A stretch of DNA of 64,000 nucleotides from Paraburkholderia acidicola (GTDB taxonomy: Bacteria; Pseudomonadota; Gammaproteobacteria; Burkholderiales; Burkholderiaceae), in assembly GCF_002362315.1 (NCBI RefSeq), contig NZ_MTZV01000004.1:558001-622000 (forward strand). Direction: 5' to 3'. Positions 16,059 to 24,344 of the stretch are shown here, piece by piece (the first letter of the stretch is position 1; every line of letters starts with the position of its first letter). A program made the position numbers and the translations under genes. The notes below the pieces were generated by a model, which worked only from the letters and a program-made list of their open reading frames with translations, had not been told where the DNA came from and searched no databases.

Positions 16059-17999
16059 ATGGTCGCAAGAAAACGCATTCGTGCTGTACTTCTCACCACG
16101 TTTCTCGCCACGACAATCGCCACGATTGCACCGGTCTCTCAGGCAGGAAACACCACCGACTGGCTGGCCAACACCTACGGCACGCTGGCCGCCCAGGTGG
16201 GCAACACTGCACGTTCCATGTGGGTCGCACCCGAAGGCGTGATCTATACGGCATCGATGTGGGACGAGTACGAGGGCGGCGTCGCGATCTATCAGAACGG
16301 TCGCAGCGCCGGCACGATCGGTATTCACGGCGAATTCCAGGGCAGCGCCATTACCGGTAATGCCACATCGATTTTCGCGGCGCTCCAGTTCAGCACGGTG
16401 TACGGAAGCGGCGCCGTCGCGCGATACAACCGCACGACCAAAGCCCGCGATCTGTTGATACACGTCAGTGCGACGACCAACCAGCAGAAGGTCGACACCA
16501 TCACCGGACTCGCCACGGCGGGCACACTGCTCTATGCGAGCGACTTCTACGGCAATCGCGTCCGCGTCTACACCACCGACGGCGTCTGGCAGCGCGACAT
16601 CAACATCACCGGCCCGGGCGCGCTCGCTGTGGATGGCACAGGCAACCTCTGGGTCGCGCAGAAGAGCGAGGGTGCGATCGTCGGGTACAGTCCAACGGGC
16701 GCGCTGCTGAACACCATCCGGATGTCGACCAGGTCGCGGCCGTCGTCGCTCTATTTCGATGCGTCATCAAAGCAGCTCATGGTCGGAGACGAAGGCCCCG
16801 ACATGAACATCAAGCGCTACACGCTCACGGCCACGCCGACGCTGGCGGGCACATTCGGCGTTCAGGGCGGTTATCTCGACACCACGACGGGCATCAAAGG
16901 CCAGGTTGGCGCGAAGCGCTTCACGCGCGTCGCCGGTATCGGCAAGGACACCGCCGGCAACCTGTATGTGCTCAACAACCCGTGGGGCGGCGGCTGGGAT
17001 CTCGCCCGCGACGGCGGCACCGACATTCATGCGTATAACAGCGCCGGCAACCTGCGCTGGACGCTGCAGGCGCTGAACTTCGAGGGGATCGAGACGCCGG
17101 ATCCGGCCACCGACGGTGCCTTGTTCTATGGTGGCACCAACATCTATTCCGGCGGCGCCGGCGGCACCTTCGTCGCGAACACCGTCGATCCGTTCACCTA
17201 CCCGTCGGACCCGCGCATCGCTACCAATGGCGACCGGGATGAGCACTTCAGTCAACTTGCCGCTGTCGGCGGCAACCGGATCCTCGTGGTGTCCGGGCAG
17301 AACCCCCAGGCGTTCGACTTCTTCCACTTCAACGCGGCGAATGGCGACATCGCGATACCGGACGCCGTGCTTCCCAGCGCGGCGTTTAACGCGACCACAT
17401 GGGTCAGACATGGATTCTGTCTGGATAGCAAGGGCGGTATATGGGTCGGTCTGGACAAGACCGGTTACATCGACCACTACCCGCTGACCGGCTTCGACGC
17501 CAGCGGCAAGCCGGCATGGGGACCCGCTATCCGCTACGCCATTCCGAAGACCATCCCGCAGTTGACGCGCATCGTCTACCTCGCGGACAGCGACACGATG
17601 ATCCTCGGACAGGGCGTAACGGGAAGTACGGACTGGACCGCGATCGGTACGCGGATCGAGGTGTATCACGGCTGGAGCGCGGGCAACACCACGACACCCA
17701 ACCCGGTGATCACCCTCCCCCATGCCAACGCCAAGGCGATTGACGCGGCGGGCAACTATCTCTTCGTCGGCTACTGGTTCAGCAGTGGGGATGCCCTGTC
17801 GAACATCGACGCCATCAATCTCTCGACAGGCAAGCTCGACACGACGCTCGTCAACGCCAGCCCCAGCACCGTAGACGCCAGCAGCGCCATCGATTCGATG
17901 TACGGCGTCCGGGCCTATCTGCGATCGACGGGCGAGTACGTGGTCACCAAGAACAACGTCAAGGGCGACAGCGTCACGGTTTATCGCTGGACGCCGTAA
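16059..17999 (+). CDS. Secreted beta-propeller (NHL/SMP-30-like) protein of unknown function
   Basis: A 646-residue protein with an N-terminal signal peptide (basic MVARKRIR, hydrophobic AVLLTTFLATTIATIA, cleavage probably after SQA). The body carries repeated blades of the type GLATAGTLLYASDFYGNRVRV, ALAVDGTGNLWVAQKSEGAI, GIGKDTAGNLYVLNNPW and SKGGIWVGLDKTGYI. These blades are characteristic of NHL/strictosidine-synthase-like propellers. No transmembrane anchor, lipobox or catalytic motif was seen. AGGAG precedes the ATG. It stands 139 bases before a chemoreceptor gene on the same strand. I do not recognise a specific family. Possible roles are ligand binding or lactonase-like activity. Confidence 0.8.
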   Translation: MVARKRIRAVLLTTFLATTIATIAPVSQAGNTTDWLANTYGTLAAQVGNTARSMWVAPEGVIYTASMWDEYEGGVAIYQNGRSAGTIGIHGEFQGSAITGNATSIFAALQFSTVYGSGAVARYNRTTKARDLLIHVSATTNQQKVDTITGLATAGTLLYASDFYGNRVRVYTTDGVWQRDINITGPGALAVDGTGNLWVAQKSEGAIVGYSPTGALLNTIRMSTRSRPSSLYFDASSKQLMVGDEGPDMNIKRYTLTATPTLAGTFGVQGGYLDTTTGIKGQVGAKRFTRVAGIGKDTAGNLYVLNNPWGGGWDLARDGGTDIHAYNSAGNLRWTLQALNFEGIETPDPATDGALFYGGTNIYSGGAGGTFVANTVDPFTYPSDPRIATNGDRDEHFSQLAAVGGNRILVVSGQNPQAFDFFHFNAANGDIAIPDAVLPSAAFNATTWVRHGFCLDSKGGIWVGLDKTGYIDHYPLTGFDASGKPAWGPAIRYAIPKTIPQLTRIVYLADSDTMILGQGVTGSTDWTAIGTRIEVYHGWSAGNTTTPNPVITLPHANAKAIDAAGNYLFVGYWFSSGDALSNIDAINLSTGKLDTTLVNASPSTVDASSAIDSMYGVRAYLRSTGEYVVTKNNVKGDSVTVYRWTP

Positions 18000-18138
18000 T
18001 TCAAGAAATCCGTGCCGCCTGCCGTTATGCAGGCGTACTTCGTGGACAAGGGCCCCACGTCGGCACGGTATTGCCCCAAGGATGCGGAGCAGGCACATCC
18101 GCACCAACCCAATAAAAACGACACTCAGAGAGACCTCC

Positions 18139-19575
18139 ATGAAACAGCGGGCAGCGTTGTTGCATACGGTTTATGTGAAGGCCGACAGGCTGATGATGAT
18201 TGTCGTCTGGGGCCTGTTCGCGATTTCCTGTCTGCTGGCGATACGCGACTACAACCTGCGCGCCGTTCTGTGGATCGGCTTGCCTGTCGCCGCGATTGCG
18301 TCGATGCTGGCTTACTGGCGGCCAGGCGCACTCGTCACGCGCCTCTTTCTCGCGGCCAGCCTGATGACGTTCGCCGCGTTGCAGATTCATCAGGCGCGCG
18401 GCCTGACTGAACTGCACTTTGGCGTCTTTGTGCTGATGTCGTTCCTGCTGGCGTATCGGGACTGGCGGCCGATCCTCTGTGCCGCCGTTGTCATCGCCGT
18501 GCACCACTTCACGTTCAACTATCTCCAGCTTGCCGGACTGGACGTGTATTGCTTCACCCAGCCCGCCTGGTCGATCGTGCTGTTGCATGCGGTCTACGTC
18601 GTGGTCCAGGCCGGCTTGCTGATCTTCATCGCGTTGCATATGAAGGCCGATGCACAAACGGGCCGGGAACTCGCCGTGCTGGGCGAAAATCTTTCCCGGC
18701 AAGCGGGCCAGTTCGACCTGCGTCTTCCGCCCATGGAACTCGAGGGAAGCAGTAGCCGCACCTTCAAGAACACGCTCCACGCGATCCACGATGCCATGCG
18801 GGAAATCACCCGGACGATCGATCAGATGGCGGCATCGTCGGACAACATCGCGGCCGAAAACCACGTCCTGTCGCAGGAATTCACGACACAAGCCGAAACG
18901 CTCAACGCGACCAACACCGCGATGGAGCAGATCGCGCAACGGGTCAGGGAAAGCGCGGAACATGCCGCATCGGCAAACAGTCTCGCGCGGCAAACGTCGA
19001 GTGCGGCGAAGCAAAGCGAACAGGTTGTCAGCGAGGTCGTCGACAAGATGAACGAGATCGATCAGGCCGTGCACCGGATGGGCGACATGACATCCATGAT
19101 CGAGAGCATTGCGTTTCAGACGAATCTCCTCGCGCTCAACGCGTCAGTCGAGGCGGCCCGCGCGGGCAATCACGGACGAGGTTTCTCGGTGGTGGCCGAG
19201 GAGGTCCGTACGCTCGCCCATCGGAGCGCGAGCGCCGCGCGTGAGATCAAAGGCCTGATCGTCGATTCGTTGCAGCGCGTCGAACACGGCTCGACACTCG
19301 CGATACGCGCCGGCACGGCGATGCGTGACGTGGTCGGCGATGTGGAAGATGTGGCCAGGTTGATCGACCAGATCAGCACGTCGAGCGATGCCCAGAGCCA
19401 CGATGTCGACCGGCTCAGCAAGGGTATGGGAACGATGGACACGATGCTGGGACGCGATGTCCAGCACGTGAAAGGCGTCGCGTCGGCGTCAGCTGACTTG
19501 CGTGAGGAAGCGCGGACGTTGCGCAAGGCGATGTCGATTTTTCTCGTCGAGCATGAGGTGAGTTCAACCACGTAA
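18139..19575 (+). CDS. Methyl-accepting chemotaxis protein with multi-helix membrane domain
   Basis: A 478-residue chemoreceptor. The first 180 residues hold about six hydrophobic helices with almost no periplasmic domain and a conserved-looking HFGVFVLMSFLLAYRDWRPI and HHFTFNYLQLAG. A coiled-coil signalling domain follows, with the hairpin tip IAFQTNLLALNASVEAARAG and VVAEEVRTLAHRSASAAREIKGLI. There is no HAMP domain in the expected place, only a short linker. The membrane-embedded sensor suggests detection of a hydrophobic or membrane-state signal. The ATG at 18139 is preceded by GAGAGA. The secreted propeller gene upstream may be functionally linked. Confidence 0.9.
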   Translation: MKQRAALLHTVYVKADRLMMIVVWGLFAISCLLAIRDYNLRAVLWIGLPVAAIASMLAYWRPGALVTRLFLAASLMTFAALQIHQARGLTELHFGVFVLMSFLLAYRDWRPILCAAVVIAVHHFTFNYLQLAGLDVYCFTQPAWSIVLLHAVYVVVQAGLLIFIALHMKADAQTGRELAVLGENLSRQAGQFDLRLPPMELEGSSSRTFKNTLHAIHDAMREITRTIDQMAASSDNIAAENHVLSQEFTTQAETLNATNTAMEQIAQRVRESAEHAASANSLARQTSSAAKQSEQVVSEVVDKMNEIDQAVHRMGDMTSMIESIAFQTNLLALNASVEAARAGNHGRGFSVVAEEVRTLAHRSASAAREIKGLIVDSLQRVEHGSTLAIRAGTAMRDVVGDVEDVARLIDQISTSSDAQSHDVDRLSKGMGTMDTMLGRDVQHVKGVASASADLREEARTLRKAMSIFLVEHEVSSTT

Positions 19576-19609
19576 GTGGTTTACGACAGCGCGCGGGCTC
19601 ATGCTTCGA

Positions 19610-20455
19610 TCATGCTTCGATCTCGTACAGCAGACCGTAGCCCGCGCTCGTTCGCCTGATTCGCGCGAAGCCGGCTTCCCCCAGATGCATACCCGCGATC
19701 AAGATTCCGTCTGCACTGACCCTGTCCAGAAGCCGTGATCGCGTGGTAGCGGCCAGAGAGGCGTCCTGATCGAATGCAATCGATACGTCGGGTCGTTCGA
19801 TCTGGATGTGAGGAAAGTGAACGATATCGCCCCAGACGAGCAGACTCTGATCGCCGGATTCGAGCAGATATCCGGTGTGGCCATCGGTGTGCCCCGGTAG
19901 CGGCATCGCTCTTATACCGGGAAGCACTTCGCCCGCATCGAAAGGTCGGAGCCTGTCGCGATAGCCATCGAACACCCGGCGCGCAATCAGGAAGTTACCG
20001 CGGGCCCGTTCGCTCGCACGACTGAGATTTCCGTCGTCCTGCCAGAATTCGACCTCTCGCTGATGAACCACTAGCTCGGCATTCGGAAAGGCAATATGTC
20101 CGGCTGGGTCGACCAGTCCTCCAACATGGTCGGGATGCGCGTGTGTGAGCAGGATGGTGTCGATCTCGGAAGGCTCGACACCGGCAAGCGATAAATTTTC
20201 TCTCAGCCGGCCGCCCCATTGCTTGATGCCACCCGCCCCACTGTCGATGAGCACTGTGTGCCCCGCTCCGCGTACGACGTAGCAGTTGATATGCACGACG
20301 GAAGGCTCATTCTGGCCTGCCTCGCTTTGCATTCTGGAGGCTTCGTGAGGATCGATATTCGAGAGGAAGTCGAGACTCGCGGTAAGGTAGCCGTCGCTGA
20401 TGGCGGTGATCGTGAAATCCCCGACGCGCTGATGTGGGAAGGTAACGGTGGACAC
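19610..20455 (-). CDS. MBL-fold metallo-hydrolase
   Basis: A 281-residue metallo-beta-lactamase-fold hydrolase. It has the metal-binding motif THAHPDHVGGL, a later ligand His in LPGHTDGHTGYLL, the bridging Asp in VWGDIVHFPHIQ and the C-terminal AGMHL. The layout (Asp-Gly-Tyr near the N-terminus, INCYVVRGAGHTVLIDSGAG) matches the quorum-quenching-lactonase/alkylsulfatase-like group. The start is GTG at 20455, with GGGAGAAG eight bases upstream. It is the third gene of an operon with a tautomerase and a dimeric-barrel protein, divergent from a LysR gene. A lactone or ester substrate is plausible but not proven. Confidence 0.88.
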   Translation of the reverse strand: MSTVTFPHQRVGDFTITAISDGYLTASLDFLSNIDPHEASRMQSEAGQNEPSVVHINCYVVRGAGHTVLIDSGAGGIKQWGGRLRENLSLAGVEPSEIDTILLTHAHPDHVGGLVDPAGHIAFPNAELVVHQREVEFWQDDGNLSRASERARGNFLIARRVFDGYRDRLRPFDAGEVLPGIRAMPLPGHTDGHTGYLLESGDQSLLVWGDIVHFPHIQIERPDVSIAFDQDASLAATTRSRLLDRVSADGILIAGMHLGEAGFARIRRTSAGYGLLYEIEA

Positions 20456-20476
20456 AATGCTTCTCCCGAAGACTGT

Positions 20477-20803
20477 CTAATTTCGAGCGTAAATGTTCGA
20501 TGCGCCATAACCAAAACAACGGATACGCGCCTTGAGACCCGTGCAACGCGCGATGGCATTCTCCAGATCCTCCATGAACAGGTTCATTACCGCTGAGGTG
20601 CGAAACGTCTCAAGGCGATACTGGACTTCCGCGAAGACCGGATGACCGCGCCCATGTCGAACGCCGACAAAGATGACGTGAACGTTTTCGAGGGCCGCTG
20701 CGAGGACTCTCACACAGAGTTTGGTGCAGTCGCTGGAAAGGTCGGCAAGCCCCTCGTCAAGCGGCATTTGCTCGGTCGGGATATAGATCGTGATGTTGGG
20801 CAT
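20477..20803 (-). CDS. Tautomerase-superfamily-like protein
   Basis: A 108-residue protein beginning MPNITIYIP, so removal of Met would expose Pro1, the catalytic base of the 4-oxalocrotonate tautomerase superfamily. The C-terminal IRCFGYGASNIYARN and the predicted beta-alpha-beta pattern (NVHVIFVGVRHGRGHPVFAEVQY) also fit, at about twice the length of 4-OT, like MSAD or CHMI proteins. It lies seven bases after the barrel-protein gene and 21 bases before the MBL gene, so all three are probably co-transcribed. Substrate unknown. Confidence 0.7.
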   Translation of the reverse strand: MPNITIYIPTEQMPLDEGLADLSSDCTKLCVRVLAAALENVHVIFVGVRHGRGHPVFAEVQYRLETFRTSAVMNLFMEDLENAIARCTGLKARIRCFGYGASNIYARN

Positions 20804-20810
20804 CGCGGAC

Positions 20811-21356
20811 CTATTCTTCTTGTTCGATCGAAACGGTGCGGGCGCTTGTCAGTTGTTCCGTCATCGGCGCGTAGAGATGGACGCCTTCGGGCACGCTCTC
20901 GATAAACGGGGCGTTTCGCCGGTGCAGTCTTGCGAGCCAGCGACGCTCCGGAAATTTCTCCAGCGCAACGGCTTGCATGGCCAACGGGGTGAGGCCCATC
21001 TGAATCAAAGGATCGGGACCGCTCGCACAAAGCACGAGCAGTTCATCTGCATTGATTGCCGGCGCAAGACCGATATCGCTGTAGAGATTTCGATGCCAGT
21101 CGGTGATGTGTTGCTGCCACCTTGCAAAATTACCACCGCCTTTCTGGCGATATTCGTCTCCCGTCAGAACATCGAGACCGTCGATCGTGTGGACCGCGAG
21201 GTAGAGCGGGCAACCGTCGCTTAGCGATTTGAAGCGCTGCGACGTGTGAAAGCCCGTCACCGAGATGAGCGCCGGCAGTTTTTCGAGGCTGTAGAAGTCG
21301 TTCCATTCGGCTTCGCTGCCGGGATCGGCGAAGCTGCATTCCACGGTGTAGATCAT
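20811..21356 (-). CDS. Dimeric alpha/beta-barrel-like protein of unknown function
   Basis: A 181-residue protein, MIYTVECSFADPGSEAEWND followed by FYSLEKLPALISVTGFHTSQRFKSL and a YLAVHTIDGLDVL strand. The pattern of two ferredoxin-like halves with a small-molecule pocket matches the dimeric alpha-beta barrel fold (EthD/DUF4286-like). The second half (ARLHRRNAPFIESVPEGVHLYAPMT) is a further repeat. It is the first gene of the operon with the tautomerase and MBL hydrolase. The set suggests a short pathway degrading an unsaturated or lactone-containing compound. I assign the fold by pattern only. Confidence 0.6.
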   Translation of the reverse strand: MIYTVECSFADPGSEAEWNDFYSLEKLPALISVTGFHTSQRFKSLSDGCPLYLAVHTIDGLDVLTGDEYRQKGGGNFARWQQHITDWHRNLYSDIGLAPAINADELLVLCASGPDPLIQMGLTPLAMQAVALEKFPERRWLARLHRRNAPFIESVPEGVHLYAPMTEQLTSARTVSIEQEE

Positions 21357-21410
21357 CAGAGTGTCCTTCGTGACGGGTGAGCGTATTGCAGCAAATGATT
21401 CACGCTCCTT

Positions 21411-21458
21411 GCATTGAGGTAATGCTAATCTGACATTTCCCGCGTATATATCGATATA
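21411..21458. promoter_or_regulatory. LysR-type operator dyad and palindromic promoter region
   Basis: GCATT (21411-21415) and AATGC (21421-21425) form a 5-5-5 dyad inside a T-N11-A LysR box. A 12-base palindrome, TATATCGATATA, lies at 21447-21458 and could overlap a -10 element. Both lie between the divergent barrel-protein operon and the LysR gene. Confidence 0.5.
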
Positions 21459-21522
21459 AAGTCAGCCTTCAGTGACGTTTAATCAAGCTGACGTCGAATG
21501 CATACCCACCGCAGAGACTCCC

Positions 21523-22407
21523 ATGCGACGTAAGATTCCAAGCAATTCCGCGCTCATGGCTTTCGAGGCCGCGGCTCGACACGGCAGCTTCGCCCGCGCC
21601 GCCGAAGAACTCGCGCTGACCGAGGGGGCCATCAGTCGTCAGATTGGTCGACTGGAGGCGTTTTTGAATGTCACGCTATTCGAGCGCGTTGGAAATCGCG
21701 TACGGCTCGCGCCCAATGGCACGCGATACGCGGTGCAGGTTCGCGAGACGTTAGACCGGCTGGAACGGGACAGCCTGTATCTGATGGGTCAGCCCATCGA
21801 GGGGGCGAGCATTGATATCGCTGCAATTCCCACCTTTGCCACGCGCTGGTTTATCCCCCGGCTAAAGCGCTTCCAGGATCAGCATCCGAACATTACCGTG
21901 CATATCGCCGAACGGATGGAGCCCTTCCTTCTTGCTGGTAGCGGTTTCGACGCGGCCATTCACTTTGAACATCCGGCGTGGGCGGGTATGCATCTGCATC
22001 ATCTGCTGGAAGAGGTGCTGGTGCCGGTCTGTAGTCCGGCGCTCCTCGCAGACGGCGGTGCGAATGTATCGCTAGATGAGTTGCCGCGCCTTCACCGGCG
22101 ACAAAATCCGGACGCGTGGCAGCTTTATGCACAGGAGGCCGGTATCGAGTTGACCAATTCGGCAGTTGGCGCGCGTTACGATCTTCATTCCATGTTGATC
22201 GAAGCGGCGTTAGTCGGTCTGGGTGTGGCGTTGGTGCCGCGCCTTTACGTCGAGACAGAACTTGAAGAAGGTCGTCTGGTTGCGCCCTGGCCGGACGGCA
22301 AGGCGATTACTAAAAACTTTTGCCTCGTGCTTCCGGAGCCGATTGAGTTGAGTGGCGCGCCGGTGCAGGCGTTTGCTAGATGGATTCTTGAGGAAGCCCG
22401 GAGTTAG
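21523..22407 (+). CDS. LysR-family regulator (GcvA-like)
   Basis: A 294-residue LysR-type protein beginning MRRKIPSNSALMAFEAAARHG, with helix-turn-helix EELALTEGAISRQIGRLEAFL and wing LFERVGNRVRLAPNG. The RRxxPSxxALxAFEAAARHxS start is typical of the GcvA/AmpR subgroup. An earlier in-frame start at 21472 would add 17 residues outside the family. It is divergent from the barrel/tautomerase/MBL operon, with a LysR-type dyad in the intergenic region, so it is the probable regulator of that operon. Confidence 0.9.
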   Translation: MRRKIPSNSALMAFEAAARHGSFARAAEELALTEGAISRQIGRLEAFLNVTLFERVGNRVRLAPNGTRYAVQVRETLDRLERDSLYLMGQPIEGASIDIAAIPTFATRWFIPRLKRFQDQHPNITVHIAERMEPFLLAGSGFDAAIHFEHPAWAGMHLHHLLEEVLVPVCSPALLADGGANVSLDELPRLHRRQNPDAWQLYAQEAGIELTNSAVGARYDLHSMLIEAALVGLGVALVPRLYVETELEEGRLVAPWPDGKAITKNFCLVLPEPIELSGAPVQAFARWILEEARS

Positions 22408-22477
22408 TGCCCTAAAGTAATGCCTGATGTCCGTCGCAAAACACGAAACGCTCCTGTTCACCTGAGAAGATCAATCG

Positions 22478-23278
22478 ATGTTCGACAAGTATTTACAGCA
22501 GTGGGATCTGACGATAGATGGCGATCCGTTTGCCACACGCAACGGTAACCTTCTCCCGGTACGTCAAGGCTGCGTACCTGCCATGCTCAAGATTTCGCAA
22601 GCAACCGAGGAGCAGGCGGGAAACCGTCTAATGGTGTGGTGGAGCGGTGACGGTGCGGCGCCTGTACTCGCTCACGACGACAAAGCGTTACTCATGGTGC
22701 GCGCGCAAGGCCCTGGCTCGCTCACACAGATGGTCAAGCTCGGTCGCGACGACGACGCGACGCGCATCTTGTGTACAGCCATCTCGCGCCTGCATGGACC
22801 GCGTGCCAAATCACTTCCCGCGCTGGTTCCGTTGACACAATGGTTCAGCGCGCTGTTGGCGGGGACCACCGGGCGCGGTCGCATTTTCGGACACTGTGCG
22901 CGTACGGCATCCGATTTGCTGGGCGCGCCGCGCGACGTTACGGTGCTACACGGCGACGTTCATCACGAGAATGTGCTCGACTTCGGACAGTCTGGCTGGC
23001 TTGCTATCGATCCAAAAGGCTTGCTTGGCGAGCGCGGTTTCGACTACGCCAACCTCTTTTGTAACCCTGACAGCAAGGCTGCCCTGGCGCCAGGTACCTT
23101 CGCGCGTCGCCTCGCGTTAATCGCTGAAGCCTCCGGTATCGAGCGTCGTCGACTTCTGCAATGGGTACTCGCGTGGAGTGGGTTGTCGGCAGTATGGATG
23201 CTCGACGATGGGGAAGACGCAGACAGTAGGCTGGAAATAGCGAAACTCGCAGCATCTGCGCTTGGCATCGTCGAATGA
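22478..23278 (+). CDS. Aminoglycoside/hydroxyurea phosphotransferase family protein (APH(6)-like)
   Basis: A 266-residue kinase of the APH(6)/hydroxyurea-phosphotransferase family. Key features are the catalytic Brenner-type motif VLHGDVHHENVL, the metal-binding WLAIDPKGLLGERGFDYANLF and the N-terminal substrate half beginning WDLTIDGDPF. APH(6) enzymes phosphorylate the 6-OH of streptomycin. Length is close to StrB (about 278). Chromosomal homologues in soil bacteria are often uncharacterised, so resistance is possible but not assured. It follows the LysR gene by 70 bases on the same strand and converges on the TPR gene. Confidence 0.85.
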   Translation: MFDKYLQQWDLTIDGDPFATRNGNLLPVRQGCVPAMLKISQATEEQAGNRLMVWWSGDGAAPVLAHDDKALLMVRAQGPGSLTQMVKLGRDDDATRILCTAISRLHGPRAKSLPALVPLTQWFSALLAGTTGRGRIFGHCARTASDLLGAPRDVTVLHGDVHHENVLDFGQSGWLAIDPKGLLGERGFDYANLFCNPDSKAALAPGTFARRLALIAEASGIERRRLLQWVLAWSGLSAVWMLDDGEDADSRLEIAKLAASALGIVE

Positions 23279-23414
23279 GCATCGGGCTTGGGCATTTTCG
23301 GCAACTGCAACTGCAGATGGATCGACGGGTCGCAACGCGCAACGAGTTCATCATTTTTTCGCCGGTGATATTGGCCCTACGACCTCGCGAAAATTCAGGC
23401 CTCCTGGAGGAAGT

Positions 23415-23440
23415 CGACCACGGATGATCACCCGTGGTCG
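23415..23440. terminator. Possible bidirectional terminator hairpin
   Basis: CGACCACGG (23415-23423) pairs perfectly with CCGTGGTCG (23432-23440) around an 8-base loop that contains the stop codon of the TPR gene. It lies between convergent genes. There is no uridine run on either side, so termination strength is uncertain. Confidence 0.4.
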
Positions 23441-23940
23441 TCAATCAATTCCCTGGCATATCTGGCGAGTGAGCGGTTGTACCTCGACAGATGGCGAGAC
23501 AATCCGCCGAGAGCAAGTGAAACCGCTTCTCGCTCCCGTCCGGTGTCCACCAGCGCCAGCGCGAGAAATGCCACAACCGCGTCGTCTAACTCGTCCGAAC
23601 CCGCGTTGCGCTCCGCGGTAAGAAGGGCGACGCTTTCTTCGGCCTGGCCGAGGTTACGGAGCGTGCTCGACAACTGGATGACGGCACGGCGACGCCGTAT
23701 TCCGACGAGTCCGGCGGCAAGCGCTTGCCGATAAAGCGGGGCGGCTTGCTGCTCGCGGCCGGTCGAATCGTTTGCAGAAGCGAGTTCGAATAAGGCAATT
23801 GCATCGCCTGCAGGCAACTCGTTGGCCAGTACGCGCATTTTCTCCACGAAGTCATCGGGCGTGTAGCTGTCGATGTTGGCCCACAAGCCAGCGATACGCT
23901 GCTCCCAATCGGGTTGGCCAGTTTTCTCGTTGTTCGTCAT
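23428..23940 (-). CDS. Tetratricopeptide-repeat protein (TPR_5 type)
   Basis: A 170-residue helical-repeat protein. Visible TPR-like helices include PAGDAIALFELASANDSTGREQQAAPLYRQAL, RRRAVIQLSSTLRNLGQAEESVALL and DAVVAFLALALVDTGREREAVSLAL. This arrangement matches the short cytoplasmic TPR_5 family, a scaffold for protein-protein contacts. The ATG at 23940 follows AGAGGTGG. An earlier start at 24003 adds a Cys-rich leader not expected in the family. It converges with the APH gene and has no functional partner nearby. Confidence 0.8.
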   Translation of the reverse strand: MTNNEKTGQPDWEQRIAGLWANIDSYTPDDFVEKMRVLANELPAGDAIALFELASANDSTGREQQAAPLYRQALAAGLVGIRRRRAVIQLSSTLRNLGQAEESVALLTAERNAGSDELDDAVVAFLALALVDTGREREAVSLALGGLSRHLSRYNRSLARYARELIDDHG

Positions 23941-24018
23941 GTTTTGATTCCACCTCTTGGGGGAGAAATACCTGCGACTACAGATCGCGCAAAAGCATCG
24001 CACATTTTCGCTTTCCAG

Positions 24019-24341
24019 ATGGCAGATACCAGCGTGGTGGAAGGCATGGCTTGATAAGTCATTGCAGCCAATCCGGGAATCGGTTATAAAAAAGCGTCCG
24101 GGCCACGAGCCCGGACATTCCTTTTCCTGCGCCTACCTTCGGAGGATGCTATGTCACCGTTAAACGTAACGCCGCGCTAATTGCAGCAACACCGTCGCCT
24201 TCTGCCGATCATTCCCGCCTCGAACGCATACGTCATCGCACGCAACGTCACCCGCTTGCCCCCGCTGATTCAACCGGTCCTTTAGTCACCGGTCTACGTT
24301 GCTGGTCCTCTCCTCCGCCGTCCGATATTGCCGCCGCTTGC
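24019..24341 (+). other. Gap upstream of valS: two tiny ORFs and a hairpin
   Basis: No conventional gene is seen between 23941 and 24344. It contains an 11-codon frame at 24019-24054 (MADTSVVEGMA) with two adjacent Val codons but no ribosome site, the hairpin at 24096-24116, and a 9-codon frame at 24151-24180 (MSPLNVTPR) preceded by a perfect GGAGG at good spacing. An ACCGGT direct/inverted pair lies near 24273-24293. These might form an attenuator leader for the synthetase gene, but I found no alternative antiterminator pairing. Confidence 0.3.
24096..24116. terminator. Intrinsic terminator, strongest on the minus strand
   Basis: GTCCGGGC (24096-24103) pairs perfectly with GCCCGGAC (24109-24116) around a 5-base loop. 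Reading the minus strand it is followed by GCTTTTTTAT. Reading plus, by ATTCCTTTTCC. No annotated minus-strand gene ends here, so it either closes an unseen small transcript or acts in the leader of valS. Confidence 0.65.
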
Positions 24342-24344
24342 GTG

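Noticed and set aside
16767..18140. 457-codon open frame antisense to the propeller gene
   Set aside because: No ribosome site and no recognisable domain; the sense frame has a signal peptide and repeat pattern.
24117..24344. T-box riboswitch before valS
   Set aside because: The conserved T-box sequence and specifier-stem arrangement are absent, and T-boxes are not expected in this lineage.
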